This document shows positions 14,056 through 15,205 of a stretch of 15,205 nucleotides of DNA, in pieces. The translations under genes and the position numbers were made by a program. Source of the stretch: Akkermansiaceae bacterium (GTDB lineage: Bacteria > Verrucomicrobiota > Verrucomicrobiia > Verrucomicrobiales > Akkermansiaceae); NCBI GenBank assembly GCA_018676385.1, contig JABHEX010000117.1, forward strand, positions 1 to 15,205. Reading direction: 5' to 3'. The notes below the pieces were generated by a model. That model made no database searches. It was not told where the DNA came from and saw nothing but the letters and a program-made list of their open reading frames with translations. The first letter of the stretch is position 1; every line of letters begins with the position of its first letter.

Positions 14056-15205
14056 TCACTTCTCATTGGTAATTGGACGCACATCCATGCCTTGTCGGAA
14101 ATTGGTTAGCGGTCGAACCACTAGTCTTAGAGGCTGTGTAAAATCACCTCCCTTAATTCGGACATAGGCTTTACCATCGAGCGAATATACCCGAGATACA
14201 TCGACGCGAGCCAGTTTGTTATCCTTATCTATGACCCAGACGAAGGCATCATTCACCAATGCCGCCTCAGGTAGCAGGTAGCTATTCCTGATTGGGTTAG
14301 CAGGTATGGAGGCATTGACAAACGCTCCCATGGCGAGTGTTTGAGATTTTACATCATACGGCCCAAACACTTCCGCAATTAAATAGGTCACTTGGTTACG
14401 CTTATCAACCGTAGGTTCACTAGACACGATTTCTGCCGTCCATGACGTATTGGAAATTTTAGGTGTTGTCAGAGTAACTAAGAGTCTTTTTTGTTGCACC
14501 TTCCCCAGCTCAGGTATGGTAATTCTGGAAACCTGCTCTGAGGTCAAGGGCAACCTAATTTTCGCACTTTTCGTCGCCACCAGCTTACCCAACGACATTT
14601 GCGGAGTTGCAAGATTTCCCACCGAAGCTGAGCGAGCTGTAATAATAGCATCATAAGGAGCCCTTATCTCAGACCTTTTAATGTCTGCAGCGGCTTTAAC
14701 AATTGCCATATTCTGGGCTACGATACTTGCTCTTGCTGCTTCTACTTGTGGCCTTCGCAAAACAAATTCAGATGCATCTGATAGCTTCCTGCCCGAAGCA
14801 ACCCAATCCTCGGCCGCTTGATTAGCACGGACCACCTCCTCGGCAAGGATACGTTTTGCATTCGCCAAATTTGATTGTTCACGCGAGAGTGCCGCGCGGT
14901 AGTCAGTGTCATCGATCTTTGCCAGTATCATCCCCTTGCTCACCCTCCGCCCCACTCGGAACTCCATTGCCACCTCTTTTACAATACCGCTCACCTGTGC
15001 CACTAAGTTCGTTTCAAACAAGGGCCTTACAGTCCCATAACTGCGCACCGGCGGCTCATGATCAGATGGTTTCACCAAAATGATTTTCGCTTCAGAAACC
15101 ACTATGCTAGGTGCCCTGATTTCCTTAGGCTTTTTAAAATGTAGTAGTGTCTTCACCACACTATAGGCTCCTGCCAGCAACAAGAGCGGTAGTAAAATCT
15201 TCAGG
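14056..15205 (-). CDS. Periplasmic adaptor (membrane fusion protein) of the RND pump, N-terminus cut by the window edge
   Basis: HlyD/AcrA-type adaptor that links the RND permease to an outer-membrane channel. After a hydrophobic N-terminal anchor (LLPLLLLAGAYSVVKTLL) come, in order, the first half of a lipoyl domain (YGTVRPLFETNLVAQVSG), a coiled-coil hairpin of about 70 residues (SREQSNLANAKRILAEEV onward), and the second lipoyl half (IRAPYDAIITARSASVG). A beta-barrel (LPLTSEQVSRITIPELG) and a membrane-proximal domain ending at ITNEK complete it. The frame is open to the right edge: codons before the TTG at 15183 read LKILLPL, plainly continuing the anchor, so the true start lies just outside the window and TTG is not used. 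About 382 residues are visible, close to full length. It precedes the permease gene by 7 bases. Confidence 0.92.
   Translation of the reverse strand, partial: LKILLPLLLLAGAYSVVKTLLHFKKPKEIRAPSIVVSEAKIILVKPSDHEPPVRSYGTVRPLFETNLVAQVSGIVKEVAMEFRVGRRVSKGMILAKIDDTDYRAALSREQSNLANAKRILAEEVVRANQAAEDWVASGRKLSDASEFVLRRPQVEAARASIVAQNMAIVKAAADIKRSEIRAPYDAIITARSASVGNLATPQMSLGKLVATKSAKIRLPLTSEQVSRITIPELGKVQQKRLLVTLTTPKISNTSWTAEIVSSEPTVDKRNQVTYLIAEVFGPYDVKSQTLAMGAFVNASIPANPIRNSYLLPEAALVNDAFVWVIDKDNKLARVDVSRVYSLDGKAYVRIKGGDFTQPLRLVVRPLTNFRQGMDVRPITNEK

Overview
The window looks like chromosomal DNA from a moderately AT-rich Gram-negative bacterium, most probably Verrucomicrobiota (a marine Rubritalea/Akkermansiaceae-like lineage is my best guess). 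The reasons are the mix of genes: chromosomal ParB, type-2 PyrF, a bacterial SET-domain methyltransferase, an animal-type glutaminyl cyclase, an RND pump with membrane fusion protein, and an ExbB/ExbD-type channel. Shine-Dalgarno sequences are also sparse. Taxonomy is inferred from gene content only; there is no rRNA in the window. I see no insertion sequence, phage gene, CRISPR array, tRNA or rRNA.

Layout. Positions 1-445 hold the probable 3' end of a membrane-protein gene, a possible terminator, inverted repeats and a promoter. Positions 446-2855 (+) carry a two-gene unit: an MBOAT O-acyltransferase (AlgI type) and a membrane-anchored SGNH-like protein, a typical pair for acetylating an extracellular polymer. 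Positions 2866-4876 (-) carry a tight three-gene unit: a small secreted protein, a SET/post-SET lysine methyltransferase, and pyrF. A 143-base divergent spacer with a perfect 8-bp inverted repeat separates it from parB and an animal-type glutaminyl-peptide cyclotransferase (5020-6852, +). Positions 6867-8503 (-) carry fabF and a hotdog acyl-CoA thioesterase, preceded by an extended -10 promoter and an undescribed 35-codon reading frame.

From 8659 to the right edge all genes are on the minus strand in the order: membrane fusion protein (cut by the window edge), RND permease, ExbB-like channel, ExbD-like protein, a single-span protein with a TonB-like C-terminal domain, and a tiny membrane zinc-ribbon protein. 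Spacings of 4-70 bases suggest one or two transcripts. A secondary promoter candidate sits just before the ExbB gene.

The best candidates for something undescribed are the RND pump joined to an ExbB-ExbD-TonB-like-zinc-ribbon module, the SET methyltransferase in a pyrF operon, the animal-type glutaminyl cyclase behind a parB with no parA beside it, and the short reading frame in the fabF leader.
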